DNA of 64,000 nt from Cellulophaga sp. Hel_I_12 (GCF_000799565.1 NZ_JUHB01000001.1:2607501-2671500), one strand, 5' to 3'; shown: positions 39,400-49,773, numbered from the stretch's first letter. A program made the numbers and translations. The notes: generated from the letters alone by a model not told the origin.

Positions 39400-42246
39400 A
39401 TGTATAAACCATTACTTTCTATTTTATTTTTTTCTGTTTTTTTAGGCTTTTCACAAATAAGTCCAACTTCATCAGATGTGGTTGAAAAAGCACTAGCGCA
39501 GAAAGAAAATTTAGCAAAAACATCTATCGTAAAAAATATTTCGTTTGATAATATAGGTCCCACCGTGATGAGTGGCCGTGTGGTAGATGTAGATGTAAAT
39601 CCTGAAAATCCGATCGAATTTTATGTGGGCTATGCTTCTGGTGGCCTTTGGTACACGAATAATAACGGAACTACTTTCACGCCTATTTTAGACAATAGTC
39701 AAACTCAAAATGTAGGAGATATTGCTGTGGATTGGAAAAATGGTACTATTTGGGTAGGCACAGGAGAAAACAATAGCTCGCGCTCAAGTTATGCTGGTAT
39801 CGGAATTTTGAAATCTAGTGATCAGGGTAAAAACTGGGAGCATGTTGGCTTGTCAGATTCTCATCACATAGGACGTATTCTGATCAACGAAAATAATCCT
39901 GAAGAGGTTGTTGTTGGTGTTACAGGTCATTTGTATTCACCAAACGAACAACGTGGAATTTACAAAACGACAGATGGTGGAAAAACATGGAAAAACACCT
40001 TATTCGTTGATCCTATGAGCGGTATTATTGATGTGCAACATGCACCAAATAATTTTGAAGTTATGTTAGCATCATCATGGACAAGAGACCGAAAAGCATG
40101 GGATTTTGTAGGTAGTGGGACTAATTCAGCGATATATAAAAGTATTAATGGTGGTGACACTTGGGAAAAAGTAACCACTGAAAAGAGTGGCTTTCCAACG
40201 GGTGAAGGTGTAGGTAGAATTGGTATCGCTATGTTTGATGAAAACACCATGTATGCCCTTCATGATAGTCAATTTCCTAGAAAGGAAGAACCTAAAAAAA
40301 CACAAAATACAGGATTGACAAAAGAGGACTTTAAAACCATGAGTGTTGATGCCTTTATGAAGTTAGAAGATAAAGCACTTAACGATTATCTTAAAAATAA
40401 TGGCTTTCAAGAAAAATATAGAGCGCCAAACGTTAAGCAACTCATAAGCAGTGGTTCTGTAAAACCTATTGACTTGGCGAGTTACTTGGAAGATGCTAAT
40501 GCGGTATCATCTGGTACGGAAGTAATTGGCGCTGAGGTTTATATAAGCACTGATGGTGGTAAATCATGGAAAAAAACGCACGACGATTATATTGATGGTT
40601 TATATTCTAGTTACGGCTATTATTTTGGTGAAATTAGGGTAGATCTACAAGATAAAAACGGTATTTATATTTTGGGTGTTCCAATTTTAAAATCGAAAGA
40701 TGCTGGTAAATCATTTACTTCTATAAGTAGAGAAAATGTGCACTCAGATCATCAAGCGCTTTGGGTTAATCCAAAAATGCAAGGCCATTTACTGAATGGA
40801 AATGATGGTGGTTTAAATATGAGTTATGATGATGGTGAAAATTGGACAAAATTAAATTCCCCAGCTGTTGGCCAATTTTATGCGATCAATGTAGATAACC
40901 AAAAGCCCTATAATGTGTATGGCGGATTGCAAGATAATGGTGTTTGGGTGGGTGCAAATAATGCCAGAGAAGACAAATCTTGGCACCAGAGCGGACAATA
41001 TCCTTGGAAATCAATAATGGGCGGTGACGGTATGCAAGTACAAGTTGACAATCGCAATTCAAATATCGTCTATACAGGTTCTCAATTTGGAAATTATTTT
41101 AGATTAAATCTGGAAACCGGAGATCGAAAATACCTTCAGATAAAACATACTTTAGGCGAAACACCGTACCGTTTTAATTGGCAAACTCCTATTTTATTAT
41201 CTTCTCATAATCAAGATATTTTATATTTAGGAGGTAATAAATTGCACCGTTCTTTAAATAAAGGTGACGATTGGGAAACTATTTCGCCCGATTTAACTAC
41301 TGGTGGAAAACCAGGAAATGTAGCTTACGGCACCTTAACGACTATCTCAGAATCACCTTTTAAGTTTGGACTGATTTACACAGGAAGTGATGATGGATTA
41401 GTACATATAACCCAGAACGCTGGTGGAAACTGGGAAACTATTTCTTATAATTTACCTAAAGATTTATGGGTAAGTCGCGTAGTGGCCTCTAAGCACAAAA
41501 AAGAGCGTGTTTACGCGACTCTAAACGGCTATAGAAATGATAATTTTACGGCTTATGTATATGTAAGTGAAAACTATGGAAAAACATGGACAGCCATAGG
41601 AACTACGATTCCTGCTTCGCCAGTAAATGTTATTTTAGAAGACAGCACTAATGAAAATTTATTGTACGTAGGCACCGATAATGGCTTGTATGTTTCTTTA
41701 GACCAAGGCGCTTCTTGGAGTGTTTTCCAAAACGGAATACCCAATGTAGCGGTTCACGATTTGGTGATACAGCCCGAAGCAAAACACTTATTAGTGGGTA
41801 CACACGGAAGAAGTATTTATAGAACAGATATTGCTAAATTACAACAGATGAATGCTGCAGTATTAGCTAAAAAATTTCACGCTTTTCCTATGGATAAAAT
41901 TAAACATTCTAGTCGATGGGGAAGCGCAAGAGGTTCTTGGGGAAGGGCACAAACACCTGGGGTAGACCTTACTTTCTACGTGTCAAAATCAGGAATGTAT
42001 GATGCTACGATAATAGCTGAAAACGGAATTTCAGTAAGTACCACGAGCATCAATGCTGATAAGGGTTTAAATGTACTTTCGTATGATTTGGCTTTTTCAA
42101 AATCTGGAAAATCTAATTATTTAAAACAAGTTAAAACAGAATTAGTAGAAGCTAATGATGGGAAAACCTATTTGCCAAAAGGAAAATATGAAATCCAAAT
42201 TCAAGGTAACGGTACCAATGAAAAAATACCTTTTGAGATAGAGTAA
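39400..42246 (+). CDS. Secreted BNR/VPS10 (sortilin-like) propeller protein
   Basis: A 948-residue exported protein with signal peptide 1-19 (ending GFSQ). The body is a string of about ten BNR/Asp-box-like repeats of the pattern SxDxGxxW (STDGGKSW, SLNKGDDWE, SENYGKTW, SLDQGASW), forming beta-propellers as in sortilin/VPS10 proteins and some glycosidases. No sialidase catalytic motif is evident. It is a distant paralog of the tandem pair at 56508 and 59654. A near-consensus TAACTTTC box is present in the upstream 60 bases. The likely role is binding or processing of external polymers; this is inference. Confidence 0.88.
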   Translation: MYKPLLSILFFSVFLGFSQISPTSSDVVEKALAQKENLAKTSIVKNISFDNIGPTVMSGRVVDVDVNPENPIEFYVGYASGGLWYTNNNGTTFTPILDNSQTQNVGDIAVDWKNGTIWVGTGENNSSRSSYAGIGILKSSDQGKNWEHVGLSDSHHIGRILINENNPEEVVVGVTGHLYSPNEQRGIYKTTDGGKTWKNTLFVDPMSGIIDVQHAPNNFEVMLASSWTRDRKAWDFVGSGTNSAIYKSINGGDTWEKVTTEKSGFPTGEGVGRIGIAMFDENTMYALHDSQFPRKEEPKKTQNTGLTKEDFKTMSVDAFMKLEDKALNDYLKNNGFQEKYRAPNVKQLISSGSVKPIDLASYLEDANAVSSGTEVIGAEVYISTDGGKSWKKTHDDYIDGLYSSYGYYFGEIRVDLQDKNGIYILGVPILKSKDAGKSFTSISRENVHSDHQALWVNPKMQGHLLNGNDGGLNMSYDDGENWTKLNSPAVGQFYAINVDNQKPYNVYGGLQDNGVWVGANNAREDKSWHQSGQYPWKSIMGGDGMQVQVDNRNSNIVYTGSQFGNYFRLNLETGDRKYLQIKHTLGETPYRFNWQTPILLSSHNQDILYLGGNKLHRSLNKGDDWETISPDLTTGGKPGNVAYGTLTTISESPFKFGLIYTGSDDGLVHITQNAGGNWETISYNLPKDLWVSRVVASKHKKERVYATLNGYRNDNFTAYVYVSENYGKTWTAIGTTIPASPVNVILEDSTNENLLYVGTDNGLYVSLDQGASWSVFQNGIPNVAVHDLVIQPEAKHLLVGTHGRSIYRTDIAKLQQMNAAVLAKKFHAFPMDKIKHSSRWGSARGSWGRAQTPGVDLTFYVSKSGMYDATIIAENGISVSTTSINADKGLNVLSYDLAFSKSGKSNYLKQVKTELVEANDGKTYLPKGKYEIQIQGNGTNEKIPFEIE

Positions 42247-42557
42247 GTTTAGAGGAAATCATGTAGGACAACAAGTAGACCTTACCTATTTTATACAGCA
42301 GTATTTTTTAGTGAGGTCTAGCTGTTGTCCTTATCTTTAAGGGATATTTGGGCAGTTGTTTTGTATGGAATACCTAACAAAGGTTTTGTGCTTTAACTTT
42401 TATTTTTTGGTATTGAATAGTTTGTTGGCGAATAAAAGTGTCATGACTGGTGACTAGGGTGTAGGTCTATTATTTTGGACCTGCAATACCACAGCTATAT
42501 CAACTATCTAAAGACAAGTTTAATGCTAGAGATTCTAATAGGCGTACCTAAATAGCC
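42247..42557. other. 311-bp intergenic region with a large hairpin
   Basis: Lies between convergent genes. It has a long inverted repeat at 42265-42331 and otherwise AT-rich sequence without a gene. Confidence 0.6.
42265..42331. repeat. 21-bp inverted repeat with inner hairpin
   Basis: Left arm 42265-42285 starts AGGACAACA and right arm 42311-42331 ends TGTTGTCCT; 18 of 21 positions pair. The 25-base loop contains a small hairpin, ATAC and GTAT around AGCA. No T-run flanks it on the + side beyond TTATCTTTAA. Confidence 0.65.
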
Positions 42558-45500
42558 TTAATACCCGAAACTATTGTCTTGATTTTCTCGATATACTTCG
42601 GCTCGTTTTCGATCTCGCAGCATAAATTCTTCAATAACAATACTTAGTATTTCCCCCTGGGTATCGGTATCTTCAATTCGGTAGCCATTGTTTTTATAGA
42701 AAGGCTTAGATTGTAGTTTTTTGGCTTTATCATAAACGGCTAAGTACATTTTAAAATTTTTAGTATCATCTTCATGTTTACGAAATTTATACGCATAGCC
42801 AATGTAAGTTTTGTCCCGATATTGAATAATTTTCTGGGCGACAAACTCAATGGAGTCTAAGCCAACAACTAAATTTTTATTTTCAAAAAGCTGTGCTTCG
42901 GCTAATGATTTTTGCGTTTTGTAGACCTCTGGAAAAGCAGCAAGTTGTCCTTGGGTCTCAAGTTTTTTAAATAGCAGGTTTCTGCTTTCTAACGCTTTAG
43001 CCAGGGCCATTAAATTCTTAGAATTTGCTTCATTTCTTTCAGAGGCTAGTAAGGCGGCTTTGGAGGTTTTAAGATCAGCATCAGTGACAAAATCTAATTT
43101 ATCAAAAAATAATTGCACCTCTTTTTCCCTGATAAAAGGATACAATAACTGAATATAATCTTCTAAAACTGCAGTGTTCTTTGCCCCAGATAAAGTATTT
43201 AAATAAGAATTAGTATTTCTTTTGGGTGCCTTACCTAATTGTCTTTTAAGTTGAATTTTAGCATCATTCAGTATCTGATTTTTGTATTTTTTATAGATTT
43301 TTGGCTTGATCATTTTTTCTGACTTTAGTTTAGCTAATAAAGAAAAAATAGGAGATTTATATTCTTCGATTGTACTATAATCAAGTATTTTAGGGTATAA
43401 TTTTTTCGCTAAAGGCAAACTATCCATATAGGGTTTAAAAATCTGATAGATTTCAAAACTACTCGATACTAGCGGCAAATCTACTGCCATTAAATCTAAA
43501 AGCTGTTGCGCGGCTTTATGTGTTTTTTTCTGGGCAATGGCTTGTAGCACCTTTGCTTGTGCTGTTGAATTATTATAGGACTGTTCGTAAAAATTAGTGT
43601 AAAATTCAATACTTTCAGAAGTATCTATTTCTGCCAACTCCTGAATAAGGTAGGCTTGAATAGTTTTTTGGGGTTCTTTAAACTCAAACTCTGAAATGTA
43701 ATACTTTAAGGAATCAATATGTTTGGTATCGAAATTAATAAATGGATATCCGTTTAAGGCGATACTATCATTATTTCGCAAGGCTTTAAAGAATTCAGGA
43801 GATTTATCGGTCAATAAACTTTTTCCGATGAGCGTATCCATAGGCGTGAAATGATCATAAAAGTCAGTAATAAATTTACTGGGCTTGGCTGTGGTATCTA
43901 TCACTGCTTTTATTTCATACAATAAACCATCTTTAAGCACATTTTTAATTAAAATTCCCCTAGTACTTGCGGTGTCGACTAAAGTTATTTGTAGTTCTTG
44001 ATACCCTTTAGGAGACGTTTTAGAAACTTCATTGATAATTTTAAAAGTTTTATCACGATATAATTTTTTACGTAAAGACCAAATAGAGTCAATACTAGGG
44101 AACATTAAAAAGTCATGTGCTTTGTTCAATTGCACAGCTATTGCCTCATTATTATTATTTTGATAGACTGTTTTTTTATTGTATCCATTATACTCCTTAA
44201 GTTCTTTTTTGTTAAAATTAGTGCTATTTGCCACAAACGGAGGTGGCTTTACATTGCTTATGGTTGTAAAATACAGAGCGGTATCTTTTACTTTTTTAAA
44301 TTTTTCTGGATACCTTGGTTTTGTAAGTTGTAAAGAATTAAAATAGGTCTCGGCTTCCGTACTGTCTGTAGTAACCATACCTAGCAAATAATAGGCTTCT
44401 CCTTGCAAAGTGGTGTATAAATGCAGTTTTTTAGCACTTAAAGTATCTAGTACAGCTGAAGACTCTAAGTGGTTATTTTTAAATGAATTATAACTAGCTT
44501 TTAGGTTTAATTTTTTATAAAATCTACGTTGAATTTGCTTTAGTTCAAAAGTATCTTCTTCAATAAAATTATAATCATGAAGTGTTACTTTTTTAAGAAA
44601 CCGATAGGTATTATGTATACTGTCAAAACCCTGAATAAGTCTATTTCCGCTCCTAGAAACATTTGGAAAACTCGTATAGGCAGGCATATCTACTTCAAAA
44701 TCTTTATAGCTAGAGCTGGTCTCTTTTATGGTATACAGTGGTTTTTTAAATTGAATACTATTAAAAATAGTGTCACCATATTGTTTCACATAATCATCAT
44801 GGCCTCCCATTTTAAAAATTATAATTTCTAATGGTGTAATGTAAATTTGGTATCGTTGGTGTGCTCCGTTTTTAAGAATGTTTTTAATATCAATGCCTTC
44901 GACTCCGTTTCTAGTAATTCTAGTTTTTTGGATGATTTTTCCAGGAATGTTTTCAAATAAAAGTTCATCTATATCGTCAATGGTATAGGCTTTGTTATTT
45001 TTTAAATGCGAGAAGGTTGGAATTCTATTGGCGCTAAAAAAGCTGCCATTGGTTACATCAGGAGAAATGTAGAAAGTATTCGAAAATTCGGCGACGGGAT
45101 ACAATTTGTTAGGTAAAAGAATTGAAAATAAAACATCATCTACAGATTGTTGGGTATACCTATTTTGAAAAACTTTAGTTTCAAATTGAGATTTTAATTG
45201 CGAACCATTTTGACCAGTTTTAGAGCGTAATGGCTGTACGGTATATCCCTTAGCTCTCAGTAATTCAATTACGCCTAGTTTTCCAGGTAAATGAGCCGCA
45301 CCTATACCCGTAAATACTTTGGCTTTCTGCAAGACTGAATCTAACTTTTTGACCATGTTTTCGTTGCGGATATACAACATGTTTCTTAAATAATGTTCGG
45401 TATATAAACCTTGGTCGATAGAGTCTAATAAATCAATATTTCGCTCTCTATAGGCGTCTTGTACGAGTTGTACATAGTCTTTCTGTTGAAGTTTTTTTTG

Positions 45501-46058
45501 TAACCATTCGGCGGGTTTTTCCTTGTATGCGTTGAAACTCGCACGACCTACTAAAATTGACGATTCTTCCACATCCTCAAGGGCAACTATTGGTTTTCCA
45601 AACTTTGCACCTGCTTGGTAAATAAACATATCTAAATAAGTGTCTTCTTCAAAATTTTGGGAATATTCGTCTGTTCGGTATAGCATGCCGTTTACCATTT
45701 GATCATCAAAACCAAGGTAGGCTGCGATTTCATCCTTTTCTGGGTGTGATAGTTCAAAGGCTCTGCTGTAAAAATCTTTGGTCATAAAACTTTCTCCAAA
45801 GTTAAATCCCATGGTCATGTCGTTATCGAGCCAGGTATTAGGGTTTGACTCTAAAGCAATAACGTCACTCTTAGCTAAGGCTTCATAAAATACATCATCT
45901 AAACGAAATGCAATTTTTTTACTTACGTGCATGGTGCCATACAAATAAGAACTCTGTTCGAGGCCATTCCCAGAAATTTCCCAGAGAAGACTATTTTTTT
46001 CTTGAGCATATACTCCGCTGAAAAGTAAAAGAATAAGAAGAGTGAGGAGTAATCGCAT
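42558..46058 (-). CDS. Large TraB/GumN family protein
   Basis: A 1166-residue exported protein with signal peptide 1-18 (ending GVYAQ). Residues about 20-290 are a TraB/GumN domain: the first GxxH motif is GTMHVSKK (about 40-47), and the second is GIGAAHLPGKLGVIELLRAKGY (about 250-270), the conserved pair of the Tiki/TraB metallopeptidase superfamily. The other 870 residues form several repeat-like helical and beta regions with no recognised family. Normal TraB/GumN proteins are near 300 residues, so this is a greatly extended form. It is preceded by mscS 69 bases upstream on the same strand. Confidence 0.85.
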   Translation of the reverse strand: MRLLLTLLILLLFSGVYAQEKNSLLWEISGNGLEQSSYLYGTMHVSKKIAFRLDDVFYEALAKSDVIALESNPNTWLDNDMTMGFNFGESFMTKDFYSRAFELSHPEKDEIAAYLGFDDQMVNGMLYRTDEYSQNFEEDTYLDMFIYQAGAKFGKPIVALEDVEESSILVGRASFNAYKEKPAEWLQKKLQQKDYVQLVQDAYRERNIDLLDSIDQGLYTEHYLRNMLYIRNENMVKKLDSVLQKAKVFTGIGAAHLPGKLGVIELLRAKGYTVQPLRSKTGQNGSQLKSQFETKVFQNRYTQQSVDDVLFSILLPNKLYPVAEFSNTFYISPDVTNGSFFSANRIPTFSHLKNNKAYTIDDIDELLFENIPGKIIQKTRITRNGVEGIDIKNILKNGAHQRYQIYITPLEIIIFKMGGHDDYVKQYGDTIFNSIQFKKPLYTIKETSSSYKDFEVDMPAYTSFPNVSRSGNRLIQGFDSIHNTYRFLKKVTLHDYNFIEEDTFELKQIQRRFYKKLNLKASYNSFKNNHLESSAVLDTLSAKKLHLYTTLQGEAYYLLGMVTTDSTEAETYFNSLQLTKPRYPEKFKKVKDTALYFTTISNVKPPPFVANSTNFNKKELKEYNGYNKKTVYQNNNNEAIAVQLNKAHDFLMFPSIDSIWSLRKKLYRDKTFKIINEVSKTSPKGYQELQITLVDTASTRGILIKNVLKDGLLYEIKAVIDTTAKPSKFITDFYDHFTPMDTLIGKSLLTDKSPEFFKALRNNDSIALNGYPFINFDTKHIDSLKYYISEFEFKEPQKTIQAYLIQELAEIDTSESIEFYTNFYEQSYNNSTAQAKVLQAIAQKKTHKAAQQLLDLMAVDLPLVSSSFEIYQIFKPYMDSLPLAKKLYPKILDYSTIEEYKSPIFSLLAKLKSEKMIKPKIYKKYKNQILNDAKIQLKRQLGKAPKRNTNSYLNTLSGAKNTAVLEDYIQLLYPFIREKEVQLFFDKLDFVTDADLKTSKAALLASERNEANSKNLMALAKALESRNLLFKKLETQGQLAAFPEVYKTQKSLAEAQLFENKNLVVGLDSIEFVAQKIIQYRDKTYIGYAYKFRKHEDDTKNFKMYLAVYDKAKKLQSKPFYKNNGYRIEDTDTQGEILSIVIEEFMLRDRKRAEVYRENQDNSFGY

Positions 46059-46127
46059 GCGTAAAACTTGATTTTGTTTTGGTTTGTAAGTCTCGAGTTT
46101 CTTATTTATAACGGCGCTATATTGAAT

Positions 46128-47186
46128 CTATTTTTTCGTACCAGTATTTTTTATAAAAACACGTGTTTGTGCTAAACTTTCCGGATAATTTTTCTGTAAA
46201 AAAGATATTAATTTTTCACGCACAAAAACCCGCAAGTCCCAAGCAGTGGAAGCATCTTTAGCACTCATTAAAGCCCTAATTTCAACATGTTGAGGTTGTG
46301 AATTGGTTACTTGAAGGTTATTTACCTCGCCATCCCATAAATCAGTACTTTCGAGAACACGCGTTAGTTCTTCTCTAAGCGCATCAAAAGGTAGGTTGTA
46401 ATCAGTGTATAAAAAAACAGTGCCTAAAATGTCAGAAGAAGTTTTGGTCCAATTTTGAAAAGGCTTTTCTATAAAATACGTGGTGGGGACTATTAAGCGG
46501 CGTTTATCCCAAATATTAACGACAACATAGGTCAATGTAATTTCTTCTATTCTACCCCATTCTTCTTCAACAATAACCACATCATCAATTTTAATGGGTT
46601 GGGCAATGGCTATTTGAATGCCTGCCAAAATGCTGCCAATCATTTTTTGAGCAGATAATCCAAGGATAATTCCTGCAACACCAGCTGAGGCAAAGATGCT
46701 TACACCAATTTCTCGAATACTATCAAAGCTCATTAAAGCAATTCCGACAGCGAAAATGACCAGAATAAAAATAACAATTCGCTCTAAAATATTGAATTGA
46801 GTATATATTTTACGTGCTTTTAAATTGTTTGTTGCGGATACGTCATAATTCGCAATTACTTTTTGTTTTATAATTCTGATGCTCGCAATTAACACCCAAG
46901 TAATTGCAAAAATGATGAGTAAGGTGCTAATTTTTCTGATCACAAAAGTAAATTCGTTGATACCTAAATTTCTGTGGATAATTTCTAATCGAACTAGAAG
47001 GGCAAGAAATAATATAAAAATCGGATAACTAATTCTTTTGATTCCCTTTTTATCGATTAAGTATTTAGGATTTTTACCAAAATGCCTTAATATTTGTATC
47101 GTAATAAATTGAAGTAGCACAATCAATACGATACTTCCTAAAAGGTAAAATAAGGAATTAGGTTCTTTGAAAAGATTAGAAAACAT
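46128..47186 (-). CDS. MscS-family mechanosensitive channel
   Basis: A 352-residue inner-membrane channel. Four to five hydrophobic helices (about 13-35, 50-66, 86-106, 135-153 and the pore helix around 165-195, with ASAGVAGIILGLSAQKMIGS) lead to the cytoplasmic vestibule domain, where PIKIDDVVIVEEEWGRIEEITLTYVVV is the typical beta-domain entry. It opens on membrane tension to release osmolytes. It is likely co-transcribed with the TraB gene 69 bases downstream. Confidence 0.92.
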   Translation of the reverse strand: MFSNLFKEPNSLFYLLGSIVLIVLLQFITIQILRHFGKNPKYLIDKKGIKRISYPIFILFLALLVRLEIIHRNLGINEFTFVIRKISTLLIIFAITWVLIASIRIIKQKVIANYDVSATNNLKARKIYTQFNILERIVIFILVIFAVGIALMSFDSIREIGVSIFASAGVAGIILGLSAQKMIGSILAGIQIAIAQPIKIDDVVIVEEEWGRIEEITLTYVVVNIWDKRRLIVPTTYFIEKPFQNWTKTSSDILGTVFLYTDYNLPFDALREELTRVLESTDLWDGEVNNLQVTNSQPQHVEIRALMSAKDASTAWDLRVFVREKLISFLQKNYPESLAQTRVFIKNTGTKK

Positions 47187-47323
47187 CTATAATTTGTTTT
47201 TATTTTTTGTCGCGTTGGTCTAAAATAGTACTTTCAAAATAAACTAAACTAAAAATTGACTTTATCTATACCTTCATCAAGAAAGAAATGATCTGTTTTA
47301 AAGATTATACTAACCGCATGTAG

Positions 47324-47331
47324 TATTTTTG
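47324..47331 (+). promoter_or_regulatory. Candidate -7 box for hemH
   Basis: TATTTTTG, an exact TAnnTTTG match, 26 bases before the hemH ATG at 47358. Confidence 0.55.
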
Positions 47332-47357
47332 TAATTGAAAAAGAAAAATTAAAGTAG

Positions 47358-48389
47358 ATGAAAGGCATTTTATTAGTCAATTTAGGTTCTCCTGAAAGTC
47401 CCACTGCAAAAGATGTAAAACCCTATTTAGATGAATTTTTAATGGATGAACGTGTAATAGATGTTCCTAAAATTCTACGAAATATTTTGGTTCGCGGTAT
47501 TATTTTGCAAACAAGACCTAAAAAATCGGCCAAGGCCTATGCAAAAATTTGGTGGGAGGAAGGTTCTCCGCTGATTGTTCTCTCAGAACGTTTTACAGAC
47601 AAGGTACGTCAGCAAACCGAAATGCCCGTAGCTCTAGGCATGCGGTATGGCACCATGTCGATAAAAAATGCGCTACAAGAACTTAAAGATAAAGGGGTAG
47701 ATGATGTTTTATTGGTGCCTTTGTATCCGCATTACGCCATGTCGTCTTATGAAACTGTGGTTGTAAAAACCATGGAAGATCAAAAAGAGTTTTTCCCGGA
47801 AATAAAACTAACCACCTTACCTGCTTTTTATAAGAATCCGGACTACATTAAAGTACTTTCTGAAAGTATTGCAGATGGCTTGAGGGATTTTGAATATGAT
47901 CATATTTTGTTTTCATACCACGGAATTCCGGAGCGTCATATTAGAAAATCAGATCCAACAAAGTTTCACTGTAAAATGGATGGACACTGTTGTACCACAA
48001 ATTCTGTGGCACATCACAGTTGTTATCGTCACCAATGCTATGACACTACCGAAAGTGTTAAGTCGTATTTAGGCCTACCAGAGAGTAAAGTCAGTGTATC
48101 GTTTCAATCGAGATTAGCAGGTGATCCATGGCTAAAACCTTATACCGATTACGAGTTTGAGCGATTGGCAAAAGAAGGTAAAAAACGACTAGCCGTCATT
48201 ACTCCAGCGTTTGTTTCTGACTGTTTAGAAACCCTGGAAGAAATTGCGATGGAAGGAAAGGAGCAATTCGAAGAAGCTGGTGGAGAACACTACACGCACA
48301 TTCCTTGCTTAAATGACAACGATGCATGGGTACGAGTGATGGCTAATTGGGTTAATACCTGGAAAGAAACTGGTAAACTACCAGCATAA
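47358..48389 (+). CDS. hemH: Ferrochelatase
   Basis: A 343-residue ferrochelatase that inserts ferrous iron into protoporphyrin IX, the last step of heme synthesis. His188 in SYHGIPERH and Glu residues in SDCLETLEEIAMEG are the expected metal-inserting residues. Between them is a Cys-rich stretch with Cys205, Cys211, Cys212, Cys222 and Cys227, the kind of internal motif that binds a 2Fe-2S cluster in some bacterial ferrochelatases. Its stop overlaps the ATG of the MATE gene (TAATG), so translation is coupled. It has its own promoter and is far from the other hem genes. Confidence 0.96.
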   Translation: MKGILLVNLGSPESPTAKDVKPYLDEFLMDERVIDVPKILRNILVRGIILQTRPKKSAKAYAKIWWEEGSPLIVLSERFTDKVRQQTEMPVALGMRYGTMSIKNALQELKDKGVDDVLLVPLYPHYAMSSYETVVVKTMEDQKEFFPEIKLTTLPAFYKNPDYIKVLSESIADGLRDFEYDHILFSYHGIPERHIRKSDPTKFHCKMDGHCCTTNSVAHHSCYRHQCYDTTESVKSYLGLPESKVSVSFQSRLAGDPWLKPYTDYEFERLAKEGKKRLAVITPAFVSDCLETLEEIAMEGKEQFEEAGGEHYTHIPCLNDNDAWVRVMANWVNTWKETGKLPA

Positions 48390-49768
48390 TGGCAAAAGTA
48401 TCCGCAGAACAATTAGGTTCTGAGCCCATAGGGAAATTACTTATAAAGCAAGCGGTACCGGCATCCATAGGAATTTTAGTCATGTCGCTGAATATCCTTG
48501 TTGACTCTATTTTTGTTGGGAATTGGATAGGATCTATTGCTATTGCAGCGATAAATGTAGTACTGCCTGTATCTTTTTTTATAGGAGCCTTGGGGATGTC
48601 TGTTGGTATAGGCGGTTCTAGTATTATATCTCGCGCACTAGGCTCAAACAATCAAGCAAAAGCCTTAAAAACCTTTGGAAATCAAATTACTTTGACCCTT
48701 TTAATTACCATTACAATGGTAATTTTAGGACTTACGTATGTGGATAGTATCATACCCGCGTTCGGGGGGAAAGGTCGTATTTTTGAACCCGCTAAAATTT
48801 ACTATACCATTGTCTTGTACGGCGTACCTTTTTTAGCGCTTTGTATGATGGGAAACACCGTTATCAGAGCAGAAGGAAAGCCTAAGTTCGCCATGATTGC
48901 CATGATCATTCCTTCGGTGGGGAACTTAGTGATGGACTATATTTTTATCTACGTTTTTGATTGGGGAATGGCAGGAGCCGCATGGGCGACAACCATTGGT
49001 TATGTTTTGTGTTTTGCCTATGTTTTGTACTTTTTTATCTCTAACAATTCCGAATTAAAAATCAATTTTTCACATATTCGTTTAGACTTTCCTATTCTAA
49101 AAGAAATTAGTTCGCTAGGTTTTGTAACCTTGGCAAGACAAGCCACTACAAGCGTGGTATATTTATTAATGAACAATATATTATTTGGTTTGGGAGGCGA
49201 AGCCATGGTGGCCGTTTATGCCATTATTGGTAGAATGTTGATGTTCGCACTCTTTCCAGTATTTGGAATTACCCAAGGTTTTTTACCTATTGCAGGATTT
49301 AATTACGGTGCTGAAAAGTACGAAAGGGTAAAAGAGAGTATTTATACCGCTATTAAATATGCTGCTATTTTGGCCACTGTCGTATTTATTGGCTTGATGA
49401 TTTTTCCTGCAGAAATTGCTTCTTTGTTTTTAAGCAGTAAGGAAGGAATGCCCGCCGCGGAACTCGAAGTCAATACCTTTGTTTTGGAACACATCCCCAT
49501 GGCCATGCGCCTGGTTTTTGCGGCAACACCTATTATTGCTTTACAATTAATTGGTGCTGCTTATTTTCAAGCGGTTGGAAAAGCAATTCCCGCATTACTG
49601 CTAACCTTAACTAGGCAAGGTTTCTTTTTTATTCCATTGATTTTAATTCTACCCCTGTATTTTGATGAGTTCGGAGTGTGGATAGCGTTTCCAATCGCCG
49701 ATTTTTTAGCCACAGTGGTAACGGGTTATTATTTGCGAAAAGAAGTGAAGAAGGAGCTGGAGGTTTAG
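48389..49768 (+). CDS. MATE family efflux transporter
   Basis: A 459-residue inner-membrane protein with about twelve hydrophobic helices in two six-helix halves, and typical first-helix sequence IGKLLIKQAVPASIGILVMSLNILVDSIFVGN. MATE proteins export cationic drugs or metabolites using sodium or proton gradients; the substrate is unknown. It starts inside the hemH stop codon (1-base overlap), so both are co-translated. A porphyrin or heme-intermediate export role is conceivable from the coupling but is not shown by the sequence. A heptad repeat begins six bases after the stop. Confidence 0.93.
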   Translation: MAKVSAEQLGSEPIGKLLIKQAVPASIGILVMSLNILVDSIFVGNWIGSIAIAAINVVLPVSFFIGALGMSVGIGGSSIISRALGSNNQAKALKTFGNQITLTLLITITMVILGLTYVDSIIPAFGGKGRIFEPAKIYYTIVLYGVPFLALCMMGNTVIRAEGKPKFAMIAMIIPSVGNLVMDYIFIYVFDWGMAGAAWATTIGYVLCFAYVLYFFISNNSELKINFSHIRLDFPILKEISSLGFVTLARQATTSVVYLLMNNILFGLGGEAMVAVYAIIGRMLMFALFPVFGITQGFLPIAGFNYGAEKYERVKESIYTAIKYAAILATVVFIGLMIFPAEIASLFLSSKEGMPAAELEVNTFVLEHIPMAMRLVFAATPIIALQLIGAAYFQAVGKAIPALLLTLTRQGFFFIPLILILPLYFDEFGVWIAFPIADFLATVVTGYYLRKEVKKELEV

Positions 49769-49773
49769 TTTTA

